A stretch of DNA of 33,576 nucleotides from a virus. Location: IMG/VR virus record IMGVR_UViG_3300034064_000898, positions 1 to 33,576 of that record; one strand, 5' to 3'. The position numbers and the translations under genes are program-made. The first letter of the stretch is position 1. Each line of letters opens with the position of its first letter. The notes beneath the pieces are model-generated. The model saw only the letters and a program-made list of their open reading frames with translations. It was not told where the DNA came from and did no database searches. Shown here one piece after another: positions 14,202 to 20,626 of this stretch.

Positions 14202-14302
14202 AGGTCGTGGCGAACCACGACCAAGCGATCTACAGGACCGAGCTGTTCAAGCGGCTTGAGCAACAGGAGACGGGACATGGCGAGCGAAACGATGGCAGGT
14301 GA
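14087..14302 (+). CDS. csrA: CsrA/RsmA-family post-transcriptional regulator
   Basis: 71 residues from ATG 14087 (AAGGA upstream), nested partly in the end of the preceding gene. It aligns along its whole length with CsrA, a small dimeric beta protein that binds GGA motifs in mRNA leaders and blocks or alters translation. LRLDRREGQSITV corresponds to the first strand and the RR-GE turn. DDVVVVVHSIRGDRVRLEVV corresponds to V-VTVL-VKGN-VRIGV. NHDQAIYRTELFKRLEQQ corresponds to APKEVSVHREEIYQRIQ, with R50 at the position of the RNA-binding Arg of the VHREE motif. A six-residue insertion lies in the first loop. The C-terminal tail is short and charged. The next gene starts inside its end. Targets are unknown and could be host or phage transcripts. 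Confidence 0.82.
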   Translation: MPLRLDRREGQSITVPGDRPSDDVVVVVHSIRGDRVRLEVVANHDQAIYRTELFKRLEQQETGHGERNDGR

Positions 14303-14504
14303 TCGGGAAGCGGCTGGCGCGATTGCCGGCATGCAGGAGCTCTACGGCCGGCCGCTGCCGGAGCGCGGTCAAGCGATTCGCGGCGAGACGAAGGGCAAGC
14401 GGTGGTCGGGCGAGTGCTTTCACGCTGACCAGTTCCGCGTGATCGTCGAGATCGACACCGAGGTGTTCCTCACGGCCTCGCCTTCGGACATCGAGATCGA
14501 GTGA
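14277..14504 (+). CDS. Small phage protein
   Basis: 75 residues from ATG 14277, which lies inside the end of csrA with AGGAG seven bases upstream. The N-terminal part is helical (ETMAGDREAAGAIAGMQELY), and the C-terminal 35 residues look like an antiparallel beta unit (KRWSGECFHADQFRVIVEID). It ends in a GTGA overlap with the next start, inside the left 26-bp direct repeat of the methyltransferase cassette. Not recognised. Confidence 0.5.
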   Translation: MASETMAGDREAAGAIAGMQELYGRPLPERGQAIRGETKGKRWSGECFHADQFRVIVEIDTEVFLTASPSDIEIE

Positions 14505-14526
14505 AGGACGGGCCGGGGCAAGAGGC
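14501..14526 (+). repeat. Direct repeat flanking the methyltransferase cassette, left copy
   Basis: 24 of 26 bases match 15723-15748. It begins with the GTGA stop/start overlap of the upstream gene and covers the first codons of the following frame (MKDGP...). The distance between copies is 1222 bp, the length of the methyltransferase cassette. Confidence 0.75.
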
Positions 14527-15664
14527 AATGCAATGCGATTCGGTTCTCTGTTCTGCGGAATCGGTGGTTTCGATCTCGGCCTTGAGCGAGCTGGGATGCA
14601 GTGTGCATGGCAAGTGGAGATCGACCCGTATGCCCAAAAAGTCCTCGCCAAGCACTGGCCCGATGTCAGGAGACACGCCGATGTCCGCACGTTCCCCCCG
14701 GAAGAAGGCGACTGGGAAGTCGATGTCATCTGCGGAGGCTTCCCGTGCCAAGACATCAGCTACGCCGGGAAAGGGGCCGGGCTCGCCGGCGCAAGGTCCG
14801 GTCTTTGGTATGAGTTCGCTCGGATCATTGGCCAGCTTCGACCCCGATACGTTGTCGTGGAGAACGTCGCAGCGTTGCTTAATCGAGGGATGGGTGAAGT
14901 ACTCGGGACGCTGGCCTCGCTCGGGTATGACGCGGAATGGCACGTCATCCCAGCTTCGGCCGTTGGTGCGCCGCACCGGCGGGACCGCGTCTGGATCGTC
15001 GGCATTCGCTCTGGGGATGGTTGTCAAGCCGTCCCACAGTGTCCCGACGCCGACATCGTCGGACCACATCGAGCGGAAATGCACCTCGTCGGAGGCTCTG
15101 AACTACGAGACGAACAAGAGCGTGACGCTGGATCGGTTCGTCCAGCATTTCCCGACGCCGACGGCCGACAAGTGCGTGGCGTCAACGCTGACTCCGGAGA
15201 TGGCGGACCGATTCCGCAGCAAGGGGCGGAGCGGATCATTCGTGGAAGCGGTTGCGGCCACGATGTGGCCGACACCGACGGCATCGGACCAGAACACCGC
15301 GAGCCTTTCGTCGGACAAGAGGGGCCGGAAGAACGGAATGGCACTTGCCGACGCTGCCCGGATGTGGCCGACGCCCGACGCGAGCATGGGGACCGGGGGC
15401 CGGGTGTCGAAGGAGCCCCCTGTCGGCAAGCGAAAGAGCGGAGCGAAGAAGTCCATCACGCTGAACGATGCCGTGAAGTGGGAGATGTGGCCGACGCCCC
15501 TGTCTCGGGACTGGAAAAGCGGCAAGGCCAGCCAAGCAACGCACGACAAGAACGCTCGCCCTCTGAGCGAGACGGTTGGTGGGCAACTGAACCCAACGTG
15601 GGTCGAGTGGCTCATGGGGTTCCCTCTCGGGTGGACCGACTGCGTTGCCTCGGAAACGCCGTAG
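14501..15664 (+). CDS. Overprinted phage protein with PTP repeats, +1 frame of the methyltransferase
   Basis: 387-residue frame beginning at GTG 14501 (GTGA overlap) and lying almost entirely over the methyltransferase gene in the +1 frame. It is not a random shadow. From about residue 117 it shows features I recognise from a widespread phage family: SWRTSQRCLIEGW, a WPRSGMTRNGT segment, five PTP-containing repeats (VPTPTSSD, FPTPTAD, WPTPTASD, WPTPDAS, WPTPLSRDW), and the closing LNPTWVEWLMGFPLGW. The same DNA in the other frame gives the methyltransferase target-recognition region and motif X region. Function is unknown. The first about 100 residues overlie catalytic methyltransferase motifs and are low-complexity Ser/Lys/Pro, so the true start may be further in. 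Confidence 0.6.
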   Translation: MKDGPGQEAMQCDSVLCSAESVVSISALSELGCSVHGKWRSTRMPKKSSPSTGPMSGDTPMSARSPRKKATGKSMSSAEASRAKTSATPGKGPGSPAQGPVFGMSSLGSLASFDPDTLSWRTSQRCLIEGWVKYSGRWPRSGMTRNGTSSQLRPLVRRTGGTASGSSAFALGMVVKPSHSVPTPTSSDHIERKCTSSEALNYETNKSVTLDRFVQHFPTPTADKCVASTLTPEMADRFRSKGRSGSFVEAVAATMWPTPTASDQNTASLSSDKRGRKNGMALADAARMWPTPDASMGTGGRVSKEPPVGKRKSGAKKSITLNDAVKWEMWPTPLSRDWKSGKASQATHDKNARPLSETVGGQLNPTWVEWLMGFPLGWTDCVASETP

Positions 15665-15726
15665 TCCCGCAGGTGGTGGAGTTGATCGGGCGGGCGATTC
15701 TTCAACACGAACAAGCAAACAGGTGA
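14533..15726 (+). CDS. dcm: DNA (cytosine-5) methyltransferase
   Basis: 397 residues from ATG 14533. C5-methyltransferase motifs are in order: motif I FCGIGGFDLGLE (7-18), IV GGFPCQDIS with catalytic C72, VI VENV (E110), VIII HRRDRVWIV (148-156) and a C-terminal motif IX/X region ending RLRCLGNAVVPQVVELIGRAI. It methylates cytosine at C5 using S-adenosylmethionine and would protect phage DNA from host restriction. No restriction partner is adjacent. The long region from about 160 to 370 (target recognition) is Gly/Asp/Arg/Glu-rich with repeated VAD(A/T) motifs, and is constrained by the second gene in the +1 frame. The gene is bracketed by near-identical 26-bp direct repeats, as expected of an inserted cassette. 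Confidence 0.9.
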   Translation: MRFGSLFCGIGGFDLGLERAGMQCAWQVEIDPYAQKVLAKHWPDVRRHADVRTFPPEEGDWEVDVICGGFPCQDISYAGKGAGLAGARSGLWYEFARIIGQLRPRYVVVENVAALLNRGMGEVLGTLASLGYDAEWHVIPASAVGAPHRRDRVWIVGIRSGDGCQAVPQCPDADIVGPHRAEMHLVGGSELRDEQERDAGSVRPAFPDADGRQVRGVNADSGDGGPIPQQGAERIIRGSGCGHDVADTDGIGPEHREPFVGQEGPEERNGTCRRCPDVADARREHGDRGPGVEGAPCRQAKERSEEVHHAERCREVGDVADAPVSGLEKRQGQPSNARQERSPSERDGWWATEPNVGRVAHGVPSRVDRLRCLGNAVVPQVVELIGRAILQHEQANR

Positions 15727-15748
15727 AGGACGGGCCGCGGCAAGACGC
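15723..15748 (+). repeat. Direct repeat flanking the methyltransferase cassette, right copy
   Basis: Second copy of the 26-bp repeat, starting exactly at the GTGA overlap with the methyltransferase stop (15724-15726). It differs from the left copy at two bases, both G to C. It suggests that a stop/start junction was duplicated when the methyltransferase gene was inserted. Confidence 0.75.
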
Positions 15749-15851
15749 CTTCGGCACGGAGCCCGCGGAGCGGGCAGGCAGGGATGACGGCCGCCGGCGG
15801 TGGAACCGCCGGCGGATCACGGAGGGCGGCGAATGGCTGGCGAAGGGCTGA
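15723..15851 (+). CDS. Small protein whose start is duplicated upstream
   Basis: 42 residues from GTG 15723 overlapping the methyltransferase stop. It begins MKDGPRQDAFGTEP, followed by an Arg-rich stretch (DDGRRRWNRRRITEGGEW). The frame at 14501 starts with the near-identical MKDGPGQEA. This suggests that this small gene originally followed the 14277-14504 gene directly, before the methyltransferase cassette came between them. It overlaps the next gene (ATG 15833). It is very short, so coding is uncertain. Confidence 0.4.
   Translation: MKDGPRQDAFGTEPAERAGRDDGRRRWNRRRITEGGEWLAKG
15761..15815. other. Two consecutive GC-rich hairpins after the methyltransferase
   Basis: GCCCGC (15761-15766) pairs with GCGGGC (15770-15775) around GGA. 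The self-complementary 10-mer CCGCCGGCGG occurs at 15791-15800 and again at 15806-15815, 5 nt apart, forming a stem. No T-run follows. The first hairpin presents GGA in its loop, the preferred presentation of CsrA-binding sites. Together they lie in the leader of the gene at 15833 and could be regulatory. Confidence 0.4.
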
Positions 15852-16336
15852 TCCACACGCAGCGGACGTTCTGGCGATTGCCGGCGCGGACGCCGGCGGC
15901 CGGATCACGCAGGCCAGCCGTGAGGCTTTGTGCGGCGAAGAAGCAGCGGAAGCCGGAGACGCGGGGTGCGAAGCGAGTGCGAATCCGCCAGGAGGTGCGG
16001 CCGGGGATTGTGGCGTGGTTGCGGAGGCTTCGGCGGGTGCAAGCCCGCCTGACGCACACAGGCAACCTGTACGCCGACCCGCGGCGAGCGGGCGGCAGAT
16101 CGTTGGCTGGTGACTGCTACGTCGAGGCGGCGTTGGCCGGCGACCCGCGGATTCTCCTCGACACGATCGTGGAGTCGATCTGCGAGCTGCAAGGGGTGGG
16201 GAGAGAGATCGAGGTGGTGGTTCAGCCGGCGGCGACGACGGCCCTGCCGGGGACGGCTGAGAAGGTTGAAGAGATGCGACGACGCCAGGAGCGTTTCCAA
16301 GCGTTGCACTGTGACTGGGATGCAAAGAGGAGTTAG
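15833..16336 (+). CDS. Hypothetical phage protein
   Basis: 167 residues from ATG 15833 behind GGAGGG. The first 55 residues are Arg-rich and basic (RVRIRQEVRPG-like), with AAKKQRKPETRGAKR. The second half looks folded (ARLTHTGNLYADPRRAGGRS, then CYVEAALAGDPRILLDTIVES) and ends in an amphipathic charged helix (KVEEMRRRQERFQ). It lies six bases upstream of the Sak4-like gene and is probably co-transcribed with the recombination block. Another frame (15784-16113) is also open over its first half but reads as low-complexity Gly/Ala. Not recognised. Confidence 0.5.
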   Translation: MAGEGLIHTQRTFWRLPARTPAAGSRRPAVRLCAAKKQRKPETRGAKRVRIRQEVRPGIVAWLRRLRRVQARLTHTGNLYADPRRAGGRSLAGDCYVEAALAGDPRILLDTIVESICELQGVGREIEVVVQPAATTALPGTAEKVEEMRRRQERFQALHCDWDAKRS

Positions 16337-16341
16337 CGGAG

Positions 16342-17238
16342 ATGGCACTGAACATTCAGCGGGGACGCCGGCACACGCCGGTCAGGGCGGTGATCTATGG
16401 GACGGAAGGCATCGGGAAATCGACGCTGGCAGCGGCGTTCCCGGCCCCGGTGATCCTCGACACGGAAGAGGGCACGCATCATTTGGATGTGGCCCGCGTG
16501 TCGATCGGCTCGTGGGACGAGCTGCGTGCGGCGGTGGCCGAGATCGGCAGCAAGCCCAGCGAGTTCCGCACGGTCGTCATCGACTCGGCGGATTGGGCCG
16601 AGCGGCTGTTGATCGAGAGCTTGCTTGTCGAGCACAAGCAGAAGTCGATCGAGGGCTTCGGCTTCGGCAAGGGCTACACGATCCTCGCCGAAGGCTTCGG
16701 GCGGTTCCTCACGCAGTGCGACGCGCTGATCGGCGTCGGGCTGAACGTGGCGTTCGTGGCTCATTCCAAGGTGCAGCGGACCTCGCCGCCGGACATGGCC
16801 GACGGCTTCGACCGCTACGAGTTGAAGCTGACGAAGCAGACCGCCCCGCTCCTGAAGGAATGGTGCGACTTGCTGTGCTTTTGCAACTACAAGACGACCG
16901 TCTCGGAAGGCAGCGACGGCCGGAAGAAGGCCACCGGTGGCAAGCGTCGGTTGATGCACCTCGAGCGGGCCGCGGCGTGGGACGCGAAGAACAGGTACGG
17001 CCTCGACGCCGAGCTGCCAATGACGATCGAGTCGTTGGCTCCGATCTTTGCCGAGCCGGCCCGCCGGCCGGGCTGGCGGGACCGCGTCGCGGCGGCAACC
17101 ACGCTCGAGGAGCTGGGCCGGATCGGCGACGACGCCGACGTGGCGGTGAGCGACGGCAAGCTGTCGGACGAACTGCGGGCGAAGCTGGACGATGCGATCG
17201 AGGCTCGTGTCTCCCAAATCGAAGGAGTCGTGGCATGA
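16342..17238 (+). CDS. Sak4-like phage recombination ATPase (AAA_24 type)
   Basis: 298 residues. RecA-fold ATPase of the phage Sak4/nucleotide-binding type. Walker A is GTEGIGKST (20-28), Walker B is TVVIDSADW (about 72-80), and sensor-like VAFVAHSKVQRTSPP follows. Middle segments include EGFGFGKGYTILAEGF and ELKLTKQTAPLLKEWCDLLC. Sak4 proteins are single-strand annealing/recombinase proteins that work with a phage SSB. An SSB-like gene lies four genes downstream in the same operon. The C-terminal 60 residues form a charged helical tail. It would act in recombination-dependent replication or repair of phage DNA. Confidence 0.8.
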   Translation: MALNIQRGRRHTPVRAVIYGTEGIGKSTLAAAFPAPVILDTEEGTHHLDVARVSIGSWDELRAAVAEIGSKPSEFRTVVIDSADWAERLLIESLLVEHKQKSIEGFGFGKGYTILAEGFGRFLTQCDALIGVGLNVAFVAHSKVQRTSPPDMADGFDRYELKLTKQTAPLLKEWCDLLCFCNYKTTVSEGSDGRKKATGGKRRLMHLERAAAWDAKNRYGLDAELPMTIESLAPIFAEPARRPGWRDRVAAATTLEELGRIGDDADVAVSDGKLSDELRAKLDDAIEARVSQIEGVVA

Positions 17239-17480
17239 AGCTGCACCAAGCCCACGTCTACGGGGATGTCCGAACGGACGGCGTCTTCGTCCACTTCAGC
17301 GAGGCCGATGCCGTGGACGTTAACGGCACGCTCTACGCCGAAGTGGGCGGAAGCCTGCACAACGCGAAGGGCTGGCACGACACGAAGGAAGCGGCCCGCG
17401 AGGAAGCGGCAGCGAAGGTGGCGGAGATGGCCGAGCGGCTCGCCGCCCAGGCGGTGCGGATCAGAGCGGGAGGCCGCTGA
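17235..17480 (+). CDS. Small conserved phage protein of the recombination operon
   Basis: 81 residues from ATG 17235 (ATGA overlap with the Sak4-like gene). It has a short beta pattern at the start (HQAHVYGDVRTDGVFVHFSE), VNGTLYAEVGGSLHN, and then a C-terminal amphipathic helix (EAAREEAAAKVAEMAERLAA). I recognise the arrangement as common in phage replication/recombination operons. Function unknown. Its stop shares a base with the next start (TGATG). Confidence 0.55.
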   Translation: MKLHQAHVYGDVRTDGVFVHFSEADAVDVNGTLYAEVGGSLHNAKGWHDTKEAAREEAAAKVAEMAERLAAQAVRIRAGGR

Positions 17481-17740
17481 TGTCCGAAGAGCAAACAGCC
17501 AGGGCTTTGATGCACGCCGAGAGAGTCCGCGAGCGGCTCGAGACTTACGGCCGCAAGCCGCTCATCCCACAGATCGGCGAGGCGGCTTGCCGCATCCACG
17601 CCCCGCACATCGTCGAGCTTTGCCGGGATGTCGTCGAGCGGTGGTATCAGTCGTCCGCGACGCCGCAGCCGGTGTCGATGGCGATCATCCGACTGCGGGA
17701 CGAGTTGATGGACATCGCCATTCAGGAGCTGAGGACATGA
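17480..17740 (+). CDS. Small helical protein
   Basis: 86 residues, ATG 17480 sharing a base with the previous stop. It is almost entirely helical by composition (MHAERVRERLETYG, then APHIVELCRDVVERWYQ). It overlaps the next gene by ATGA. No family recognised. It belongs to the recombination operon by tight coupling. Confidence 0.5.
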   Translation: MSEEQTARALMHAERVRERLETYGRKPLIPQIGEAACRIHAPHIVELCRDVVERWYQSSATPQPVSMAIIRLRDELMDIAIQELRT

Positions 17741-17976
17741 CGTTCAGAGACGGGATCGGCCGCGACCTCCAGGCGAAGCGGCAGGCGGCACGCGGGGCGG
17801 AACAGGAACGGCAGGTGCAGCGGATCTCCGACCTCGTGCCGCTGGCACGAACGGGGCAGATCAGCCCGGCGAAGTTCCTTCAGATCACGCGAGACATTTT
17901 GAACGGTGACGCCGACCGCGTGGTGCGAGTCGGTGAGGAGTACAGGCCAGACATTCAGACCGGAGAGCAGCGATGA
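17737..17976 (+). CDS. Small charged helical protein
   Basis: 79 residues from ATG 17737 (ATGA overlap). It is rich in Gln/Arg/Glu (DLQAKRQAARGAEQERQVQR), followed by a region PLARTGQISPAKFLQITRDI and an acidic end. It could bind DNA or a partner such as the SSB-like protein encoded next, whose start it overlaps. Not recognised. Confidence 0.5.
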   Translation: MTFRDGIGRDLQAKRQAARGAEQERQVQRISDLVPLARTGQISPAKFLQITRDILNGDADRVVRVGEEYRPDIQTGEQR

Positions 17977-18479
17977 GGGTTCACAGTTTCGATGACGGGT
18001 TTGAGGCAGCCGCGGCCGCTGCCGGCGGTCAGGCCGGCGGTGATCGGGAGATGATTCCCGACGGCACGCACACGGTGACGATCCGCAAGGCCGCCGAGGG
18101 TCCGCACAAGTTTCCGGAGAACAACCCCGGCGACTACCTGAATCTGGAGTTCGCACCGAACGGCCCGTATTCGTTGTTTTGGGCGTCCTACGGCTCTTCC
18201 GAGAAGGACCGCGGCATGACGGCGATCCTCGCTCAGGCCCTCGGATTCTCTCCGGAGTCGTGGGCCGACACCGATGCGGGCGAGCTGGTCGGCATGGAAG
18301 TTCAGGTCACGACCAAGATCGGCACCAAGGGTAAGCCGCGAGTGTTCGTCAACGACTTCCAGACGGTCCCGCGTTTCGCTGCCGCACCTGAGAAGAAGCC
18401 GGCCGCCAGGACGCCGGCTCAGAAGATCGCCAAGGACAAGGGCGACGAGGCCGGCAGCACCGACGACATTCCCTTTTAG
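17973..18479 (+). CDS. Putative single-stranded DNA-binding protein (SSB-like)
   Basis: 168 residues. It ends STDDIPF, matching the acidic DDIPF tip of bacterial SSB that recruits partner proteins. It is preceded by a Lys/Ala/Pro-rich flexible linker (about 138-160). Residues about 28-135 have a beta-rich OB-fold-like pattern (GTHTVTIRKAAEGPHKF, then YLNLEFAPNGPYSLFWASYG, then VGMEVQVTTKIGTKGKPRVFV). A phage SSB paired with a Sak4-type recombinase is a known arrangement and fits the operon. I did not see a classical SSB family signature in the OB part, so the call rests on the tip, linker and context. The following 216 bp to the next gene show no other gene. Confidence 0.7.
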   Translation: MRVHSFDDGFEAAAAAAGGQAGGDREMIPDGTHTVTIRKAAEGPHKFPENNPGDYLNLEFAPNGPYSLFWASYGSSEKDRGMTAILAQALGFSPESWADTDAGELVGMEVQVTTKIGTKGKPRVFVNDFQTVPRFAAAPEKKPAARTPAQKIAKDKGDEAGSTDDIPF

Positions 18480-18695
18480 GTCTACCCGGCCCGCCCTGGC
18501 CGCGCCTGACACGGTGGCGCAATGGGCTCGTGAGCCGGACGAGCGACGCGGAAACTTGCCCGCATATCACCGGCGATCGTGGGGCAGCGAACATTTCCCG
18601 CAGGCTGCCACGACAACCACTCACGTGACAGGCACGGAGGCCGATCGACGCGGCCGGGGTGGGATTGGGATCGACACCACAGTAAAGGGGAGACG

Positions 18696-19085
18696 ATGGG
18701 GGGAGTAACGACGACCAGCGAACAGCCGAAGGCGTGCCTGAACTGCAAGCTGATGAAGCCGCCGGGAGGCTTTTACCTTCGTACAGGGCTCTCTGACGGC
18801 CGGATGGACACGTGCCGGAATTGCATGGCAGCGAGACGCCGAGCCGCGACCAGAGACGGCAAGGCCGCTCGCACCAGCATCCTCCGCGATCAGTCCGCCA
18901 ACAGCCGCGGCGAGCTGCACGAGGAGACGTTCGCTGCGAGGCGCGACCAGTACATCATCCTCCTCGCTGCGGCCTGCGACCGCTACCGCCAGGCGGAAGA
19001 CCTCGAGGACCGCGACGGGGCACGGGAGGCGCTGATCTTCCGGTGCCGGCAGTTGATCGAGGCGGAAGGGCTGGTGAGCACATGA
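18696..19085 (+). CDS. Zinc-finger protein, Cys4 type
   Basis: 129 residues from ATG 18696 after AAAGGGGAG. Residues about 12-45 hold CLNCKLMKPPGGFY and CRNCMAARRR, two CxxC pairs about 24 residues apart, a Cys4 zinc ribbon. It resembles the N-terminal zinc motif of small phage HNH/recombination-endonuclease-VII-like proteins, but no HNH motif follows. Instead a charged helical region (ETFAARRDQYIILLAAACDR) ends the protein. A DNA-binding or structural role is likely. It overlaps the next gene by ATGA. Confidence 0.6.
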   Translation: MGGVTTTSEQPKACLNCKLMKPPGGFYLRTGLSDGRMDTCRNCMAARRRAATRDGKAARTSILRDQSANSRGELHEETFAARRDQYIILLAAACDRYRQAEDLEDRDGAREALIFRCRQLIEAEGLVST

Positions 19086-19411
19086 GCGTCTTTCAGAACC
19101 AGCACTTCCTCGACTTCGACCCGGCCCCGGCTCGTCGCACCGATCCGCCGACCTCGGTCGCGGCCGGGCAGGCGATGACGGCCGCGGCAGTGGACGAACA
19201 CGAGCGGCTGATCCTGGCGGCGCTGGCGGCGGGGCCGGCAGGGAAGACGGAGCTGGCGGCTCGGATCGGCAGCATGAGCGATCAGCAGGTGATCCGCCGC
19301 ATGAAGCGGCTCGAGCGGCTCGGGCGGGTCGAGCGGACGGGGCTGGAGGTCATGTCGGCCGCCAGGCGGGGCGAGACGGAGTGGAGGGTGGTGGGTGGTT
19401 TCCGCGCGTAA
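19082..19411 (+). CDS. Winged-helix DNA-binding protein
   Basis: 109 residues from ATG 19082 (ATGA overlap). The N-terminal RRTDPPTSVAAG is a motif often seen at the start of small phage winged-helix proteins. Residues about 38-95 form a winged helix: HERLILAALAAGPAGKTELA (helices), RIGSMSDQQVIRRMKRLERL (recognition helix), then GRVERTGL... and a wing with WRVV. It would regulate transcription or act as a replication accessory. Context is the replication block. Confidence 0.65.
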   Translation: MSVFQNQHFLDFDPAPARRTDPPTSVAAGQAMTAAAVDEHERLILAALAAGPAGKTELAARIGSMSDQQVIRRMKRLERLGRVERTGLEVMSAARRGETEWRVVGGFRA

Positions 19412-19475
19412 ACAACATTCCTGGCGGCAAGGTGCTGTCGGGTGGTTCGGTGGTTTTGTTACGAGGACTATTACG

Positions 19476-20165
19476 ATGGCGAAGGCAAAAGCTAGCACTA
19501 ACGGACACGTTAACAGGATTGCGGACGTTCTTCCGCAAGCTAACGGCACAGTCGAAACGAAGATTTCCGCTCCGAACTTCAAGACGGTCGAGTTGGTGTT
19601 GAAGGGCACCGCTCCGTACGTCCAGCTTGCGTTCGGCGAGAAGGCCCGCAACGTCATGCGTGAGAAGCAGGCGGCGGGATCGACGGCGAAGAAGGGCAAG
19701 AAGCGGGAGGCGAAGGACTTCGACGCTGCGTTCGAAGAAGCCCTTCACCGCAGCCGCGACGGCTGGTGCGGCATTCCGGCCGGGGCGATTCGCAACGCGA
19801 TGGTTGCCGCGTGCAGCATCGTCGATTTCCACATGACGAAGGCGAAGAAAGCCATCTTCATCGAGGCCGACGGATTCGACGCCGCCGAGGGGACGCCGCT
19901 GGTGCGGATCAACGGCGAACCGCGGCACGTCGAGCACTGCGTCCGCAACGCTACCGGCGTGGCCGACATCCGCGTGCGGGCGATGTACGACGAGGGCTGG
20001 ACGGCGACGATCCGCGTCCGGTTCGACGCTGACATGTTTACGGTGGCCGACGTTGCCAATCTCGTCATGCGTGCCGGCCTCCAGGTCGGCATCGGTGAGG
20101 GTCGGCCGTCGTCGAAGAACAGTTGCGGTATGGGCTGGGGCACGTTCGAAGTCATCAACCAGTGA
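19476..20165 (+). CDS. Conserved phage protein of unknown function
   Basis: 229 residues. ATG 19476 is chosen because upstream in-frame codons read poorly. The protein has a basic N-terminus, a Lys-rich stretch (about 75-85), and a conserved core (RDGWCGIPAGAIRNAMVAAC, VRNATGVADIRVRAMYDEGW, then NLVMRAGLQVGIGEGRP and SCGMGWGTFEV). The last motif (GIGEGRP...GMGWG.FEV) is one I recognise from phage proteins commonly linked to recombination functions. No catalytic residues are evident. The fold might be ferredoxin-like. It sits in the replication/recombination block. Confidence 0.6.
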   Translation: MAKAKASTNGHVNRIADVLPQANGTVETKISAPNFKTVELVLKGTAPYVQLAFGEKARNVMREKQAAGSTAKKGKKREAKDFDAAFEEALHRSRDGWCGIPAGAIRNAMVAACSIVDFHMTKAKKAIFIEADGFDAAEGTPLVRINGEPRHVEHCVRNATGVADIRVRAMYDEGWTATIRVRFDADMFTVADVANLVMRAGLQVGIGEGRPSSKNSCGMGWGTFEVINQ

Positions 20166-20173
20166 GGTGTTTT

Positions 20174-20626
20174 GTGGACAAGGAAGCGAAGCTCAAAGAG
20201 TTGGAGTTCGTTCGGTCGCAGCACGATGGCGTGCTGCGGCCGGAGGACGTGGTGGAGTTCGCCCGCAACGAGCGGACGGCTCTCCACGCCGATTTCCAAT
20301 GGGACGACACGGAGGCGGCACAGCAGTTCCGCCTCTGGCAGGCTCGGCAGGTGATTCGGTTGACCATCACGATCGTCGATTCACCGGCCGGCAAGCAGTC
20401 GATCCCGATGTACGTGTCGCTCGTCACCGATCGTCAGAAGCCAGGGGGAGGATATCGCCCGCTGGTGGACGTGATGACTGCGGAGGACATGCGTGACGAG
20501 CTGCTCCGCCAGGCCCTCGGCGAGTTGAAGACTGTTCGGAAGAAGTACCAGCAGCTTCAAGAGCTGCGGCCGATCTTCCGGGCGATTGAGAAGGTCGAGG
20601 AGAAGACGCAGGGGCAGCCGGCGTGA
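20174..20626 (+). CDS. Conserved phage protein upstream of the repeat tract
   Basis: 150 residues from GTG 20174 (GAGGTG upstream). Its N-terminal region has the pattern LRPEDVVEFARNERTALHAD-FQWDDTEAAQQFRLWQAR and IRLTITIV, found in a phage protein family of unknown function. The second half is helical (EDMRDELLRQALGELKTVRK, a coiled coil ending in IEKVEEKTQ). It is the last gene before the 1-kb G-rich repeat tract, and its stop touches the first repeats. Confidence 0.55.
   Translation: MDKEAKLKELEFVRSQHDGVLRPEDVVEFARNERTALHADFQWDDTEAAQQFRLWQARQVIRLTITIVDSPAGKQSIPMYVSLVTDRQKPGGGYRPLVDVMTAEDMRDELLRQALGELKTVRKKYQQLQELRPIFRAIEKVEEKTQGQPA

Noticed and set aside
15784-16113. 109-residue frame overlapping the start of the 15833 gene
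   Set aside because: It is Gly/Ala-rich without motif, and the competing frame has the better start signal and a folded-looking C-terminal half.
18480-18695. 216-bp gap between SSB-like and zinc-finger genes, checked for tRNA or promoter
   Set aside because: No T-loop consensus, no convincing promoter and no stem with a T-run. I see nothing to annotate there.
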